From contig NW_008708767.1 of the NCBI RefSeq assembly GCF_000327385.1, positions 26,738-90,737 of the forward strand: 64,000 bases of DNA. The letters are read 5' to 3'. The notes under the pieces are model-generated. The model did not search any database. It was not told where the DNA came from and saw only the letters and a program-made list of their open reading frames with translations. The position numbers and the translations under genes are program-made. Positions 25,956 to 39,100 of the stretch are shown in pieces. How positions within the stretch are numbered: the stretch's first letter is position 1; each line of letters begins with the position of its first letter. Source of the stretch: Lottia gigantea (lineage: Eukaryota; Mollusca; Gastropoda; Lottiidae).

Positions 25956-26644
25956 CCAATAACTTACAAGACGGTCTTATACAAAATGAATATAAAAGAC
26001 AGAGTAAGCTGGTATTTTAATTCTTAAGTCATGAGTAGGTGCGTTTTTCTGTCTCTTTCTTTTAAAATGATTGATCGCCTCAGCAATTGGATACATTTTT
26101 TTTACAGGTTTTTTGTGAGAAAACAATTAAATTTCTAAAATTGAATCTAAAATTCTATAATTCTTTAACCTGAATAGAATAGAAGATGCTGTACAAATTT
26201 TTTTCAAGGGAATATAAATGATAGCTAAACCGTGGGACCACATGATATTAGATTTAGAAGAACTAAGTTAAAATTTGTTTCAGATTGGTACATCAGTATA
26301 ATTTAGAAAGAGGTGTTTTATTATAATTAAGATCAGATCGTTTAGAAATTTTGCTCTGACAGTGGCATTATCTGTCCTTTTATATCATAAATATTTTATA
26401 TCATATTTCTTTTATATCATATTTCTTTTATATCATATTTTTAAGAAAACACTTGCTTTTATATGAAGAAACATTGAAACTTCCCTTGAATCCAAAATTC
26501 TCATCCTCTAGACTATTTATACTAATAATTACTTTCATCTAACTTTAAACTGCCATCTCCTGGTAACATTCTTCGATCAAAAGGCTTATTATACCTCAAT
26601 ACAATTTAATCTAGTCCAAGAAGCTTCTATGGTTAACCTGACAA

Positions 26645-26775
26645 ATCTTGCTCTAACTGTCCTCAGACGTCATATACTGATGGGATATCAGCACGTTTAG
26701 AGCAAGACATAATATGTCACCTTTTATGGGAGTGCTCTGACCAACTTTTGTTTCGCTATTTTTTGACAATCGCAT
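26645..26775. repeat. Dispersed repeat with TGATGGGATATCAGCAC core
   Basis: Carries ATATACTGATGGGATATCAG, CACGTTTAGAGCAAGACATA and ATGTCACCTTTTATGGGAGT. The same order of segments recurs at 43725-43835, and a shorter copy is at 11750-11830. Unclassified short interspersed repeat. Confidence 0.65.
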
Positions 26776-27204
26776 TTTTGACAGTAGAATTCCATCTGTA
26801 TATCAAGTCCCTGGAACAGTTAAAGCAAGATTGGTCAATCTAGCGAAGGTGAGAAGGTACTACAAGTCCAGTTTGGGTAACTAAGGGTTTTATGATATAG
26901 ACCAGACATATAATGAAAATGTCATTGTGAGTCTCTAGATTTAACCATATTTATCATTCTATTTGTCTTATGATTTCTCTTTAACGCCTACATAGTCTGT
27001 TTCCAGGAAATATTTTTATAAAATTTAAATTTATATATTAGGGCCATATGTTCTAGACTACCTACATTAGTCATGTATTTAATCCTGTGGCAATGAGATT
27101 ATATATAAAATATATTAAAATATTTTCTTTCTTTCTTTCTGTTTCATTTTTAAGTTGCCTGATATTTCACCTTAAAGAGATGCATTCGCCATCCGTTTGA
27201 CCAA

Positions 27205-27320
27205 TTGTACCATAGTCTCAGAAATAGTGATAGTGATCACAGCTTATCGTCAAATTTTGAGCTTTCAAAACTACGCTTGAACATAATTATCCTTGTTTCA
27301 AAGTGCAAATTATGACTTCA
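27205..27320. repeat. Dispersed repeat, partial copy of the 35093 family
   Basis: ACCATAGTCTCAGAAATAGT, CACAGCTTATCGTCAAATTT and TGAGCTTTCAAAACTACG match in order the segments at 35097-35190. Flanking DNA to 28190 shows no gene. Confidence 0.6.
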
Positions 27321-28191
27321 ATAGTCTTTAAGTACATTAAGAAATGTCACTACTTGTTTATATTTGCACTTGGTATTTTGTCACAAAAAATTCCTTCAAA
27401 AAAAGATTTTTGAGTTTGCCTTTAGCATAATTCAAATTTCAACAACAACAAAAATATTGAGTTTGTTTTCCAAATATTTCTATTTATAACCAACTATTCA
27501 GATGAAAATGTAATCAGATCTTTAGTGCTACAGGGTCATGAGTCATTGGAATGAAACCTTTTACGTCATTTCTTATTTAGCCAATCAGTGAGCATTTGCA
27601 TGTGGGGTATAGATTCCGAAGAATCTGTTTAAGATGTTCAATTCTCTGTATGTGCACGGACCTTTACCAACAAAGGTACACATCTTCTCATACTATAGGA
27701 CTTTATATTGCATTTGTAGTTTGAATGTATTAAGATTCACAAGAATTAGATTCCATTGGTTGACCAACTAATTCCATGAAAATAAATCCCTCACACAAAT
27801 CTCTCATGTCAATTTTCATCCAGCAAAAAACAATAATATTGGTGAAAAAATAAAAACTATCTAAGAGTATCAAATTTGGATGTTAGGCTATAAATGTTGA
27901 TAAACAAGTAATTGTTTCTGACATAACTTTTTGGAGAAAAACCAAAGTAGAAATAATAACTGGCTGTCAACATGAAGTAGAGACTCATAAATTATCCAAA
28001 CTATGAATCGATAGAACAATCAACTACAGATCTCAACTTCCCTACCATTACCCTCAAATATAATTATAGTAGCACACTACCAATAACTCTTCCAGGCAAC
28101 AATTGTCATGCTGCTTCTGTTGAAATTAAAATCTTTACAGTAATCAAATCAGGAACCTGTTATATTCTGTATGAATCATACATCTGGCCAC

Positions 28192-28292
28192 GCATTCTTG
28201 AAACGATCTTAGTGCTATGATATCCTAGAAATACTGATAGAATTTAAGACCCTAGAACATACTAGCGCTAAGATCGTTTCCAGAATATGCGG
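28192..28292. repeat. Compact hairpin repeat
   Basis: GCATTCTTGAAACGATCTTA near 28192 pairs with the inverted copy CTAAGATCGTTTCCAGAATA near 28270, separated by about 50 bases. The arms are about 28 nt long with few mismatches and are less AT-rich than the surroundings. Confidence 0.7.
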
Positions 28293-28364
28293 CATAATTA
28301 GCTATCAGAATTAGTTGCAGATTGATGCTTCACTAAATTTGATGTGAACTTTTTAGATTTTATT

Positions 28365-28575
28365 GGTGAAGTGGTACAAATGGTGGTTGTGGGTTCTAAT
28401 CTTGGTGGGCGTGCAAAAGTCTGATGGCCTTGTATAAGTCCTTCATTATTCCAGCCAACACAGCTGTAAATGGTTAATGATAATCCAGAAAAGATCAATG
28501 CCAAGAGGTTTGGCCAAGAACCAGATGGTAAAGGATCCTTATGACCTTGTGTTGTTATCCTTGTTGTTGTAAGGA
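28365..28575 (+). mobile_element. SINE-like repeat with tRNA B box
   Basis: Near 28388 GGGTTCTAATC resembles a pol III B box. It is followed by GTGGGCGTGCAAAAGTCTGA, the CATTATTCCAGCCAACACAG segment, AGAAAAGATCAATGCCAAGA and a 3' part ending TTGTTATCCTTGTTG. The same order is seen at 53035-53230 and, in part, at 20640 and 58290. Four related copies in 64 kb indicate an abundant family. Confidence 0.65.
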
Positions 28576-28589
28576 TCAAAAAGTTCCGA

Positions 28590-29560
28590 TGATATTGGTA
28601 GGGTCAGTAAGTTCAGTGGACTCAAAAGTTATTGAAGGTTCAGAAGATACTGGTAGGTTACTGGTAGGCTCAGGAGATACTGGTGGTATCAGTAAGTTCA
28701 GGAGATACTGGTGGTATCAGTAAGTTCAGGAGATACTGGTTGTAACAGTAGGTTCAGAAAATACTGGTAGGTTCAGGAGATACTGGAGGTATCAGTAAGT
28801 TCAGAAGATACTGGTAGGTTCAGGAGATACTTTTGGTATCAGTAGGTTCAGAAGATACTAGTAGGTTACTGGTAGGTTCAGAAGATACTGGAGGTATCAG
28901 TAAGTTCAGAAGATACTGGTAGGTTCAGGAGATACTGGTGGTAACAGTAGGTTCAGAAGATACTGATAGGTTACTGGTAGGCTCAGGAGATACTGGTGGT
29001 ATCAGTAAGTTCAGGAGATACTGGTGGTATCAATAAGTTCATGAGATACTTTTGGTATCAGTAGGTTCAGAAGATACTAGTAGGTTACTGGTAGGCTCAT
29101 GAGATACTGGAAGTATCAGTAAGTTCTGAAGATACTGGTAGGTTTAGGAGATACTGGTGGTATCAGTAAGTTCAGAAGATATTGGTAGGCTCAGGTGATA
29201 CTGGTGGCATCAGTAAGTTAAGGAGATACTGGTGGTATCAGTAAGTTCTGGAGATACTGGTAGTATCAGTAGGTTAAGAAGATACTGGTAGGTTCAGGAG
29301 ATACTGGAGGTATCAGTAAGTTCAGAAGATACTGGTAAATTCAGGAGATACTGGAGGTATCAGTAGGTTCAGAAGATACTGGTAGGTTACTGGTAGGCTC
29401 AGGGGATGCTGGTGGTATCATAAGTTCAGAAGATACTGGTGGTATCATTTAGTTCAGGAGATACTGGTGGTATCAGTAGGTTCAGAAGATACTGGTAGGT
29501 TCAGAAGATACTGGTAGGTTACTGGTAGGTTCAGGAGATACTGTTGGTATCAGTATATTG
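28590..29560. repeat. Composite 28-bp minisatellite
   Basis: Nearly 1 kb of shuffled modules. The main unit is GATACTGGTGGTATCAGTAA plus GTTCAGGA (28 bp), interleaved with a shorter module GATACTGGTAGGTTCAGAA (19 bp) and GTTACTGGTAG. The irregular order points to repeated unequal exchange or gene conversion. Short frames at its edge are ignored. Confidence 0.95.
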
Positions 29561-30184
29561 AGATACTTCCTAGTTGATTGCACCTCTTTGGGCTTATGAT
29601 GATGGAAAAACTCCAAGCAATGTGCAAAGAGGGAATTTCGTCAGCACAGAGGCATATACCTACTCATTTTGTGATTTCTGACTGTCTTTAACAAGCATGT
29701 TGACTGTTTAATAATATGCATACAAAAAATATTATTTTCAATAATACTAAACATACTATTTACAAGATTTTTACCTTGCTAAAGTACATTAATGGTAAAC
29801 CTACATTTCATTTCTAATAGAATAATCATATTCTGAATCACCTCTTATATGATGAGTTTCAAATACATAAACACATTATCTTCAATAATATAAAGATTAC
29901 AAGTTTTTATATTTATAAGTTTTTTTTATATTTGTAAAATGTTATACTTTTAAGCTGTTATTTTTTTTTTAATATATGTTAGTTTGTTATATTTGTAAAT
30001 TGTTAGTTTGTTATATTTGTCATTTTTATATATTTGTGAGATTTTTTTTTGGTTTATTGGTTTTTTTGTTTTATAAGTTTGTTTTATTTGCAAGTTGTTC
30101 TATTTATCAATTTGCTGTTTATGTAAGTTCTATTTGTAAGAAGTAAGGTTATCTGTAGAAGCAAAGATTATTGTAATAACTTAC
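29561..30184. other. Non-coding, T-rich stretch
   Basis: Fragment CACCTCTTTGGGCTTATGAT near 29580 is related to 59440-59510. The rest is AT-rich and includes many TTTGTAAATTGTTAG-like short repeats near 29980-30110. It directly follows the donor of the hyccin exon at 30185. Confidence 0.4.
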
Positions 30185-33100
30185 CAAGTTGTAAATTCCC
30201 AATAAAAAAGCTTCTACACCACCACAATTCTGAAAAACAGATTAATACATGCTCATCATTTCCATGTTAGCGTATAACAAAAGTTTAAAATTACATTTTT
30301 GATTTTTTAAGAAATGAAATGGGGCTACAATTGTGGGTACAAACAAATTTTCTATTAGGGCCATTACTAGGTATCCCCACTAAATTTAACAAACAAATTT
30401 TTACCAGAGTTACTTTGAACAAGGCTATATCGAGACAGATTAAGGGGTGATGGAATATTTATGTCGTGGGGCCCTCAATGCATATTTATTAGAACTGGTG
30501 TTAAGAGTGAAGAAGTTCCTAAAAACTTCTATGTAAAGCACTGGCCAAGGTCACAAATAAAGAGATAAATGTTCAATACAAGATAAGGTGAAGTTAGCAT
30601 AGTTAGTATTAAGTTAAAAAAAAAAAAAAAAACAACCACGAGTAATCTAAATAAACAAAAGTCTATAATATAAAAGTTTTCTTGTTACCCAGTTCTAAAA
30701 GAAAAGAGTATTTATAGGTTCTGAAAAGATAAACATCTATATATAAGGATTAGAATATATTATACTTAATGAGCTAGAAAATAGAGAGGGGGGTCAAGTA
30801 TTATTGGATTCAATGGGATGGAGTCTACCACGGACCAGAAAATTACTAAGGTTTTTATTGCGCTTATAGGCAATTACAAGTCGTTTGGAAAATCTGTTCT
30901 GTAATTCACTGTAATACTGTTTGACGATGGATGAGGTTTTGGCAGCTGTATGATTAAAGGTGGCAACAAATGGAATCATTTGATTATCATGCTGGATGTT
31001 AAGTCCATTTGGAGCCACTGTTTGGAGTTGGTCCATCCAGTAGCTTTCTCTCTGTAATCGTTTGGTTTTTGGTTTGATAAGATCAGAGTCAGGAATTGAT
31101 TCAATAGGCATGATAAGTAGGTCTTCAATGGAATGGTCAGGTAAATTAAAATGTTGAGAAATTGGTCTATTTTTGCTATGAATTATATCAAAGCGATGGC
31201 CGCTAAATCGAGTTCGCAATGCGTTCTGGGTTTCGCCGACGTATTGTTTGTCACATTTTTTACACGAAATTAGGTAAATGATGTTTTTATCCGTACACGT
31301 GAGACGTTCTTTAATTTCAAATATTTTTCCGTTTTTTTTATTTTGAAAATAATGAGACATATGGATATGTTCACAGGTGCGACACCGAGAACCTCTACAT
31401 GGTATTGCCCCAAAGTTATTTATTGGAGGAGGGGGTTCATTAATTTTCAAAAGGTCCAAAACAGTGTCATTTTTAATTTTGCGCAAGAATCGTTTGGAAT
31501 AGCCCCTCTCTCTTAATTTACTGAAAACTAGTCTACAAGCTGCATCAAAATCTACTTTTTGAGTGCAAATTCTAAAAAAACGCAAAATTTGTGATTTGAT
31601 TATTCCCGTAAAAGTATGTTTTGGGTGAAAAGAGTTTTTATATAAAAGTTGGTGAGTATCCGTTGGTTTAAAAAATACTTTGATGTCTAATTTGTTTGTT
31701 TGAGAGAAACTTGGTCCTTTGAATACCGTAGTATCCAAAAAATCCATACTTTGTTCACAAATATTCGCAGTTAGTTTTACAGAAGGGTGGTGATTATTTA
31801 AAATTTCAAAATATTGCCAAAAATTTGTTAAAGACTCGGTCCAAATAATATAAATATCGTCAAGAAACCTTCCATAGAAGAAAGGTTCAAAAGGGGAAAT
31901 GGAAGAAATTTCCAGTTCCCACTCAGCCATACAGATATTTGCATAACTCGGCGCAAATCTTTTGCCCATCGCGGTGCCTGAAGTCTGGATTCATTAAAGG
32001 CAAAGTCATTTCGCATTAGACATAATTCCAAAAGTTGCAGGGATTTCGAAGAAAGGCCTTTCGGACAGCGTCTAAACCGGTTTTATTATCAATTATAGAC
32101 CACCTATTTTAACTGTAGATATATTTCCAACATCCCTAAATAATATTGAGCTATGCCTCTTAACCAATATTTTGGTTTTTCATTATATCATTACAAGTCT
32201 GCTATGCTTTCATATAACATACAATACTAATGACAAGACTACATTTTCAAATTCCCAAGATCAGATGAAGGACCATCTTTCTAATGTCTATGTATTAGAC
32301 TTTGATTGTAATATCTTGACAGCATTGGGAACTTTTCTTGTATCAAAGCGTTTGTTATTTGAGATTTGTTTGGATTGGACGCAAGCAGAAACAGTTTATC
32401 AGAACCCAATTAAAACTTGCATTTACAAACGAAAAGTGCTCAATGATGTCAAGGTATCAGATGTAGTCCATAATAACTTGACATGGTGAAAACATGGTGA
32501 AGACAGTGTAGAACTGAAATGCGTCATTTTACTAGATGCAAAATCATGTAAAATGAAATAGGTAGATGTTAATTCATTGAAATGAGCGAACCCCTCCCCT
32601 CCCAACAATAAAATACTAGGTAACCTAGCAATTACTTCAGATTTACACTACTCTGGACTTCATCAGAACTTTAGATAATTATTGAAAATCAAAGTTGGTA
32701 AAAGAAAAAGAGGTGATAATTGTGAGGATGAGAAAAAGGTTGTTGATTGTTGTGTGAGAAGGCAGGTGGTCGAATTGATCATAGAGTTACTTCGTCAATA
32801 CATCCCCTGCGTAGTCATACACTTTATTTCAATAATCATTAGATATGTAGAGGCAGCCTCGTTAACCTTATAACTTGCAAAACAATGTTCCTTTCAGTTC
32901 ATTTTTAATTTTTTTATATTCATGCACAGATTCTTTTTAATCCAATTTTTGTACTTGCCATCACTTTGATGTTAAAAAGCTTAAAATGCTGTTCATGTAT
33001 CAATATTTACCATACAGATTAATTCAACATATTTCTAATTTTTCGTCTTTCTAAGTGTAAAGTACTAGCTTTGTCATTGGTTTGTGCCAAGTCCTTTCAT

Positions 33101-36100
33101 TTCCTGCAGATGTAATGAAATGCAGTTTCACGTCATTCAATGATTGTGCTAATGAAGATGACGAAGGAAAATTTGTTCACAGCAATCCTGCATTGTAAAT
33201 ATGTTAAAATGTCAAGAACCAAACTGACTGTGTTAAGCTGTGATTACATGTATCCCTAAGTGCAACTCAAACTCATACTCATGATGATTCTGCAAAACGT
33301 ACACATATAATCACCGATCTTCTAAACCCCATAAATGAAAACTGTAGATAGTATCCTGTAAACAAGAATTGGTAACAGACGAATAGGGATCACAGCAATA
33401 TATATATACATTTATAGTGTTGTGTAATATATTATTTGAACTGTGGTAACCTGTACATCTTGTACATGTACTTGATCGCAACTTCCATCAGTCCATCTAA
33501 AACTTGTGTAAAATTATAAACTTTTTCTTTCATTGTGTTGTCCTTGTATATGTATGGGCTGTATGTTAGACAGGACCATGTCACTTTGGTGTATTACATC
33601 TGACCTATGTAAACTAAAGAGTCTCTGTTTGCTTCATTGGCTGAATTGAATGGTAGGCAGGACCTTGTCACTTTGGTGTACTAGACCTAATTCTGATCCA
33701 TGTAAAATAAAGAATCTATGTTTGTCCCCACAGACTGCATGTTAGAGTCCTGTCACAGAACCATGTAACTTTTGGGTATTGGACCTCATTCTGACCCACG
33801 TAATATAAAGATTCCTAATGGGTGGAATGTTGGACAAGACCATGTCACTTTGGTGTATTGGACTTCATTCTGACTCATGTAAAATAAAGAATTTATGTCT
33901 GTCACCCATGGGCTAATTGTTAGACAGGAACTTGAAAAATAAAGTTCATTATCATTATTACTTACATAAAAAGAAAAGGCCATAAATTTGTTTTGATATA
34001 AAGAATAATTGCTTGAAATAAAATGTAAAATTTGAAATAGTAGAAATATGAGTATATTGTCCTAAATATCAACTTGAAATTGATTTTTAGATGATAAGCA
34101 CCGTGAAGAAAGGTTTGAACTGGAAACTACTAGTGATAACGTGTATAATTAACCAACATCAATAATTGAACAGAAATCATTTCTAAGAACTTGATAATAA
34201 TGCTAATTAACTGAGGAAATCATTAACAAGCTGGATAATTATAATTACCACTATTTTTCTTCACTAAAAACTTTGATAACATATTTTGAGGACATTTATT
34301 TCCATGATGGATCTAGTTTAGTTACCATGGCAACCATTTTGTAATATTAATCTTAAAGACATACAGAATTAATTATGATATTCTCATCATTTAAAAATGT
34401 CATATTGAATATTTTTTGCTTAAATTGAATATCAAGTCACGATTTGGCTTTTTTCAGATTTTTTAAAGCTTTTATAATTAATCCCTTTGCTGTCAGTATC
34501 AAATTTCATGGATTTACAACTTAGTTCAGCTTCACTTTCAAAACTCATTTTATTTTTCTATATAGAAATAACTGAACAATCTTAATGAATATTAGATTTG
34601 ATGATAAGCTATAGAAATCTGAGACCCTTGTGCAATGAACTCACACACTACCAGTATACAATTTCTATGGTAAATTAACCTTTGCAAACATGAATATCAG
34701 CTTTAAAATAGTACTAGTAAAATGGTCTTAGAATCATTTACAAGGAAAAGAAACAAACTTTCGTTCCAGAAATTTCTTTAATTTTGATGAAAAATTGTCC
34801 TCAGTTGCAAAATCAAATTGCAAAATAAAATAATGTGTGCTGATGTTTACATTTATATCAATGCAGTCAGACTAATACTAAGAGTACTGAAATTCAATTC
34901 TTTTGAAATTAATCTGTAAAATTTGATACACCAACAAACTTGTGCAATGAACTTAAGGACATATCAGATATATTGAATCAAATGTTCTCATACTGCACAT
35001 TGGTTTGATATTGATAGCCATTTTGTTACATACAATACACTCTTAGTTAAAAAAATGTAATAATAATAATCATACTATCATAACATACCAATCATACCAT
35101 AGTCTCAGAAACGGGAATCTGTAAAAGCCAATCTGTAATAGTATTCACAGCTAACCGTCTAAATTTGAGCCTTCAAATCCAAGTGGGTCCAGAATTATCA
35201 GCATTTGAAGTTAAAAAGACAGGTCGTCTATTCTTGAGACACTGCCATATAAGGTTATAGAAAAGACATCTAGATAGAAATTGGAATAGAAATTCCTAGT
35301 TTGAGATATTTGTGAAGGAATTATGCCATAATCGTACATTATGGCGCATTTGTCACTTAACATTAGGTCACAATTTGTGATGAGAAAATATTCAATACAT
35401 ACTTAGTTTAAATATTTTTGGAACATAAAAACCATTATAGTATATATTAAGAAACTATCTAAATGTATGTCACGTACTAAATCAACTGGGCATATCAAAG
35501 GAAAACCTGATACATGTTTTAAGAGTAAGTTATGTTAAAAGTGAATATCAATTCTACTAAGTCTGAGTAATTATTCTGGCAACATAAAAATACCTCATAA
35601 ATATTTAATTACTAACAAATTACTTTTCTATCTCGTTAGGCTATATCATTTATCTCTACTGTGCAAAATGTCAGATTATTCTTGGCTCTAACTAATGTGA
35701 TACTTTCACCTAAGATGTTTCACTGACCCTTAAAATACCTTACAAATATGTGGTCTGATACTTGCATCTTCTTTATTAAAAATAAAGTTAATATTTGAAA
35801 AAGAAATTTAATTGTTTAACTTTAATTTGCTGAAAGCAAAGTCCCAGTTTGTTATCGAAATGTCAATTCTTTTTTTTTCTTTTTTTTTTTTTTTTTCGAA
35901 ATTTACACACCTTCCTGAGCTTAGACTACAATAGTTGCAGCAACCTTTCAACATTCACGAACCTTAGATATAGGCGACGATGTGCATAAATATATTTTGG
36001 ATCTTTTTTGCAAAACCGGAAGTGCCACAGTTCAATATGTGCAAGAATAGATAATCGGCTCTAGAAGTCGTATTTTTCGGTCGATTTTCTTTGGGTTTGC

Positions 36101-39100
36101 ATTTTTGGAATCTACTGTTAAAATCTGAAAGAATAGCAGTTTCAAAATTTCAAAATTCGAAAATTTGTCGCAGACATTTTTTGGCCGATTTTCGAAATTT
36201 TTGGACCATTTTTCAGTTTTTTTCGGATTAATCTGAAATTTTGATAAAAGATGCATGTCACTAATGTAAACCAATTGACGTATTCAAAATTTTTGCGTCA
36301 CTTCCGGTTAAAGTAGAAAATCGATTTTCACTTAAGGTTGAATAACTTCCGGTGTGATTGAAATATTTCAACGAAATTATGTGTATCGTTATTAATCTTA
36401 ATTCTATGGCCGATTTTAAAATAAAATTCAGTCAAAAAAAAATACTTCGGCCGCCATCTTGATTTGATACTTTTTCATAAAACTCAAAATGGGGCTTCGG
36501 GGAGAATGGGATTGGTCAAATTTTTATGTTGGTGTATACTTTAGTCGATGGCGACAAAAATGTTGGAAATGGATTTTTGAATTTGACTTTTGCTTTTTTG
36601 CAACTTCCAGTCGAATTTTTTCAATTTTTGAAGGCTTGTATCCCGTGACCTTGACCTTTGATGACCTTGACCTTTATAGAGTCAAAGGTCATTGACCTTG
36701 GCTATCATTTGATACTTTGACCTTTGACCCCAGACATCTACTTCCGGTTTTATAGCTATCCGTAAAAAGCCAAATTCGCAACTTTGGACTGCTCTAACAC
36801 GTGACCTAATTAACCTAGAGGGTTAATTTTTTCGGTTTCCTAATGTGCTTCTCGTGTACGTTTGTTCAAAAAGAGACTTTGCACACAATTACCTCATCCT
36901 TTTGACCAGTTTGTGTTAACAGCTTTATAGTTCCAAAAAAGGAACGGGTTTTAACATTTGGATATTTTCATTTTTCGATTTTGACCTTTATTGACATTTG
37001 TTGACCTATATCTTTTGACCTGAATAATGTAGAAGCTTGAAATTTAAAACACAACATAACATTTGGAATTGAGTTGGGCGTGGCACTTCCGGGTTAAATT
37101 ACTCATTATTGACATTTTTGGCCAGGGGCATAACTCGCAAAGTATACATTTGTTCAAAATGGAACTTTTTACACAATTACCTCATATTTTGAGCCACTTA
37201 GTCTTAGAATTTTGGTTGTTTCCGCTTCATAGTTCAAAAAAAGGAACAGGTTTTGGAAATTCAAAATTTTCAATTTTTGACCTTGACCTTTGTTGACCTT
37301 GACCTTTGTAGGATCAAACGTCATTGGCATTGGCTATCTATTTATACTTTTATATTTGCTGTCCTATGTCAACTTCCGGTTTTATAGTCGTGTGCAATTT
37401 GAAATTTTAATGGCGTATATCTCTTGATCTTGACCTTTTTAGACCTTCTCCTTTACAGGATCAAAGGTCATTGACCTTGGCTATCTGCTGATACTTTCAT
37501 TTGTGAGGTCTGACGTCCACTTCCGGTTTTAGAATCTTCTAAAAAATGAAAATTTATCAACTTTACACTGTTCTTGCGCTTGATCTAATTATCGTCGAAG
37601 GTTGATTTTTTCAGGGTCTTTTGCATTTTGCAACATTTGCAAAGTCCCACTCTGTGCCACGAGTGGCTCTAGTTTTTTATTTTATTCAATTTGAAAGAGT
37701 ATTACTGTGGCTAACCCTGTTTATTTATTCTAAGGGTAAACAATTATATGTTAATATTATAATAAGTTTAATTGTAAGATTTTTTGAAAATTGGATGATA
37801 TTTACATTTATTAGAATTATTACAATTTAAAAAATGTGGACTCTCAAAGAGGGAAACAATTTGAATGGCATTGTATTTCTAGAGAAAGCACCGACTTGAC
37901 ATAAACATATTACACATAAAATTCAGTCACAGCTTAAGGCTCCTGCACCCAGAGAAAATTTGGCATAGAAGGCACTACTTGCTCACCCCATCACTTCAGT
38001 ACACTTTTCACTCAGCTCTTATCTCATATGGCCAGTCAAAATGACAGACTACTTAGCTACTCCCCTCAGTTCTAGCTATGAGAAAGTAGCGCATGGAAGC
38101 CTTAAGATGTTGATCTACTGGCAACGAGTGGCCAGAAATATCAATCACGATAGATAGATAGACTAAATGCACACTAAAAATCGCTTACACACAATGCGCT
38201 TCCCATCAAGCTTAAGTAATGCTGCACCATTTTATCTCTGTGTGCAGCCGCCTTAAGATAACTTCTTTAAGATGAGTAAGAGTCTCTTGATTTTAATCCA
38301 CATTTCATAGCAAAAGGAAAAGGAAAAAAAAAACAATTATATTTCACAAAGATAATAATACAGATCATTTATAGCTAGGTCATTTGGAATTATAAGTGAA
38401 GATGACATATCCAAGGTCATCAGACTTTCAAACAGACTACAAATCCACCAAGCAAATGATCTCATGATGTAAAGAACCAATGTTCTAATCGACTGGGCAA
38501 CAGAACCAGTATCTCTAAATAAGAATAACAAGAACTCTTAGACTAGGTTAGCAGCACTATCTCACTGCAACAAAAACAAAAAAGCTTCAAGGTCTTGTGA
38601 AAACTTGACTTAAACAGCCCCAACTCTCACAAGGTAACCTACTTAACAAGAATCCTAGTTAATTAATTTTGAAGTATGAAATCCTACTAGAGACATATAA
38701 TCTGATTATAAAAATCAATTTCCTCTTCTTATCATATCAATAAATTATTATCTATCTACAACATTAAATCCTAAAAAATCAATTCTTAAAAATCCAAAAT
38801 ACACCAATGATTAAACTCTTAACCCCTCTAAATTTAATTGGGATACATACTCTAATAAAATCCAAAATTCAACCAGGTTTAGGAAGTCAACAAACCAAAA
38901 TCCTATTAGAAGGAAGGAATTAAACTCTAAAAACCCTAAAATCACCATGTTTGGACTCTACAACCCTGATATCACCAAGATATTGATCTTTACAACAATG
39001 ATATCACCTAGATATTGAACTCCACAACCCTGATATCACCTAGATATTGAACTCTACATCCCTGATATCACTACAACCATGATATCACCTAGATATTGAA

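Noticed and set aside
28298-28579. 93-codon minus-strand frame
   Set aside because: It is the complement of a SINE-like repeat present in several copies.
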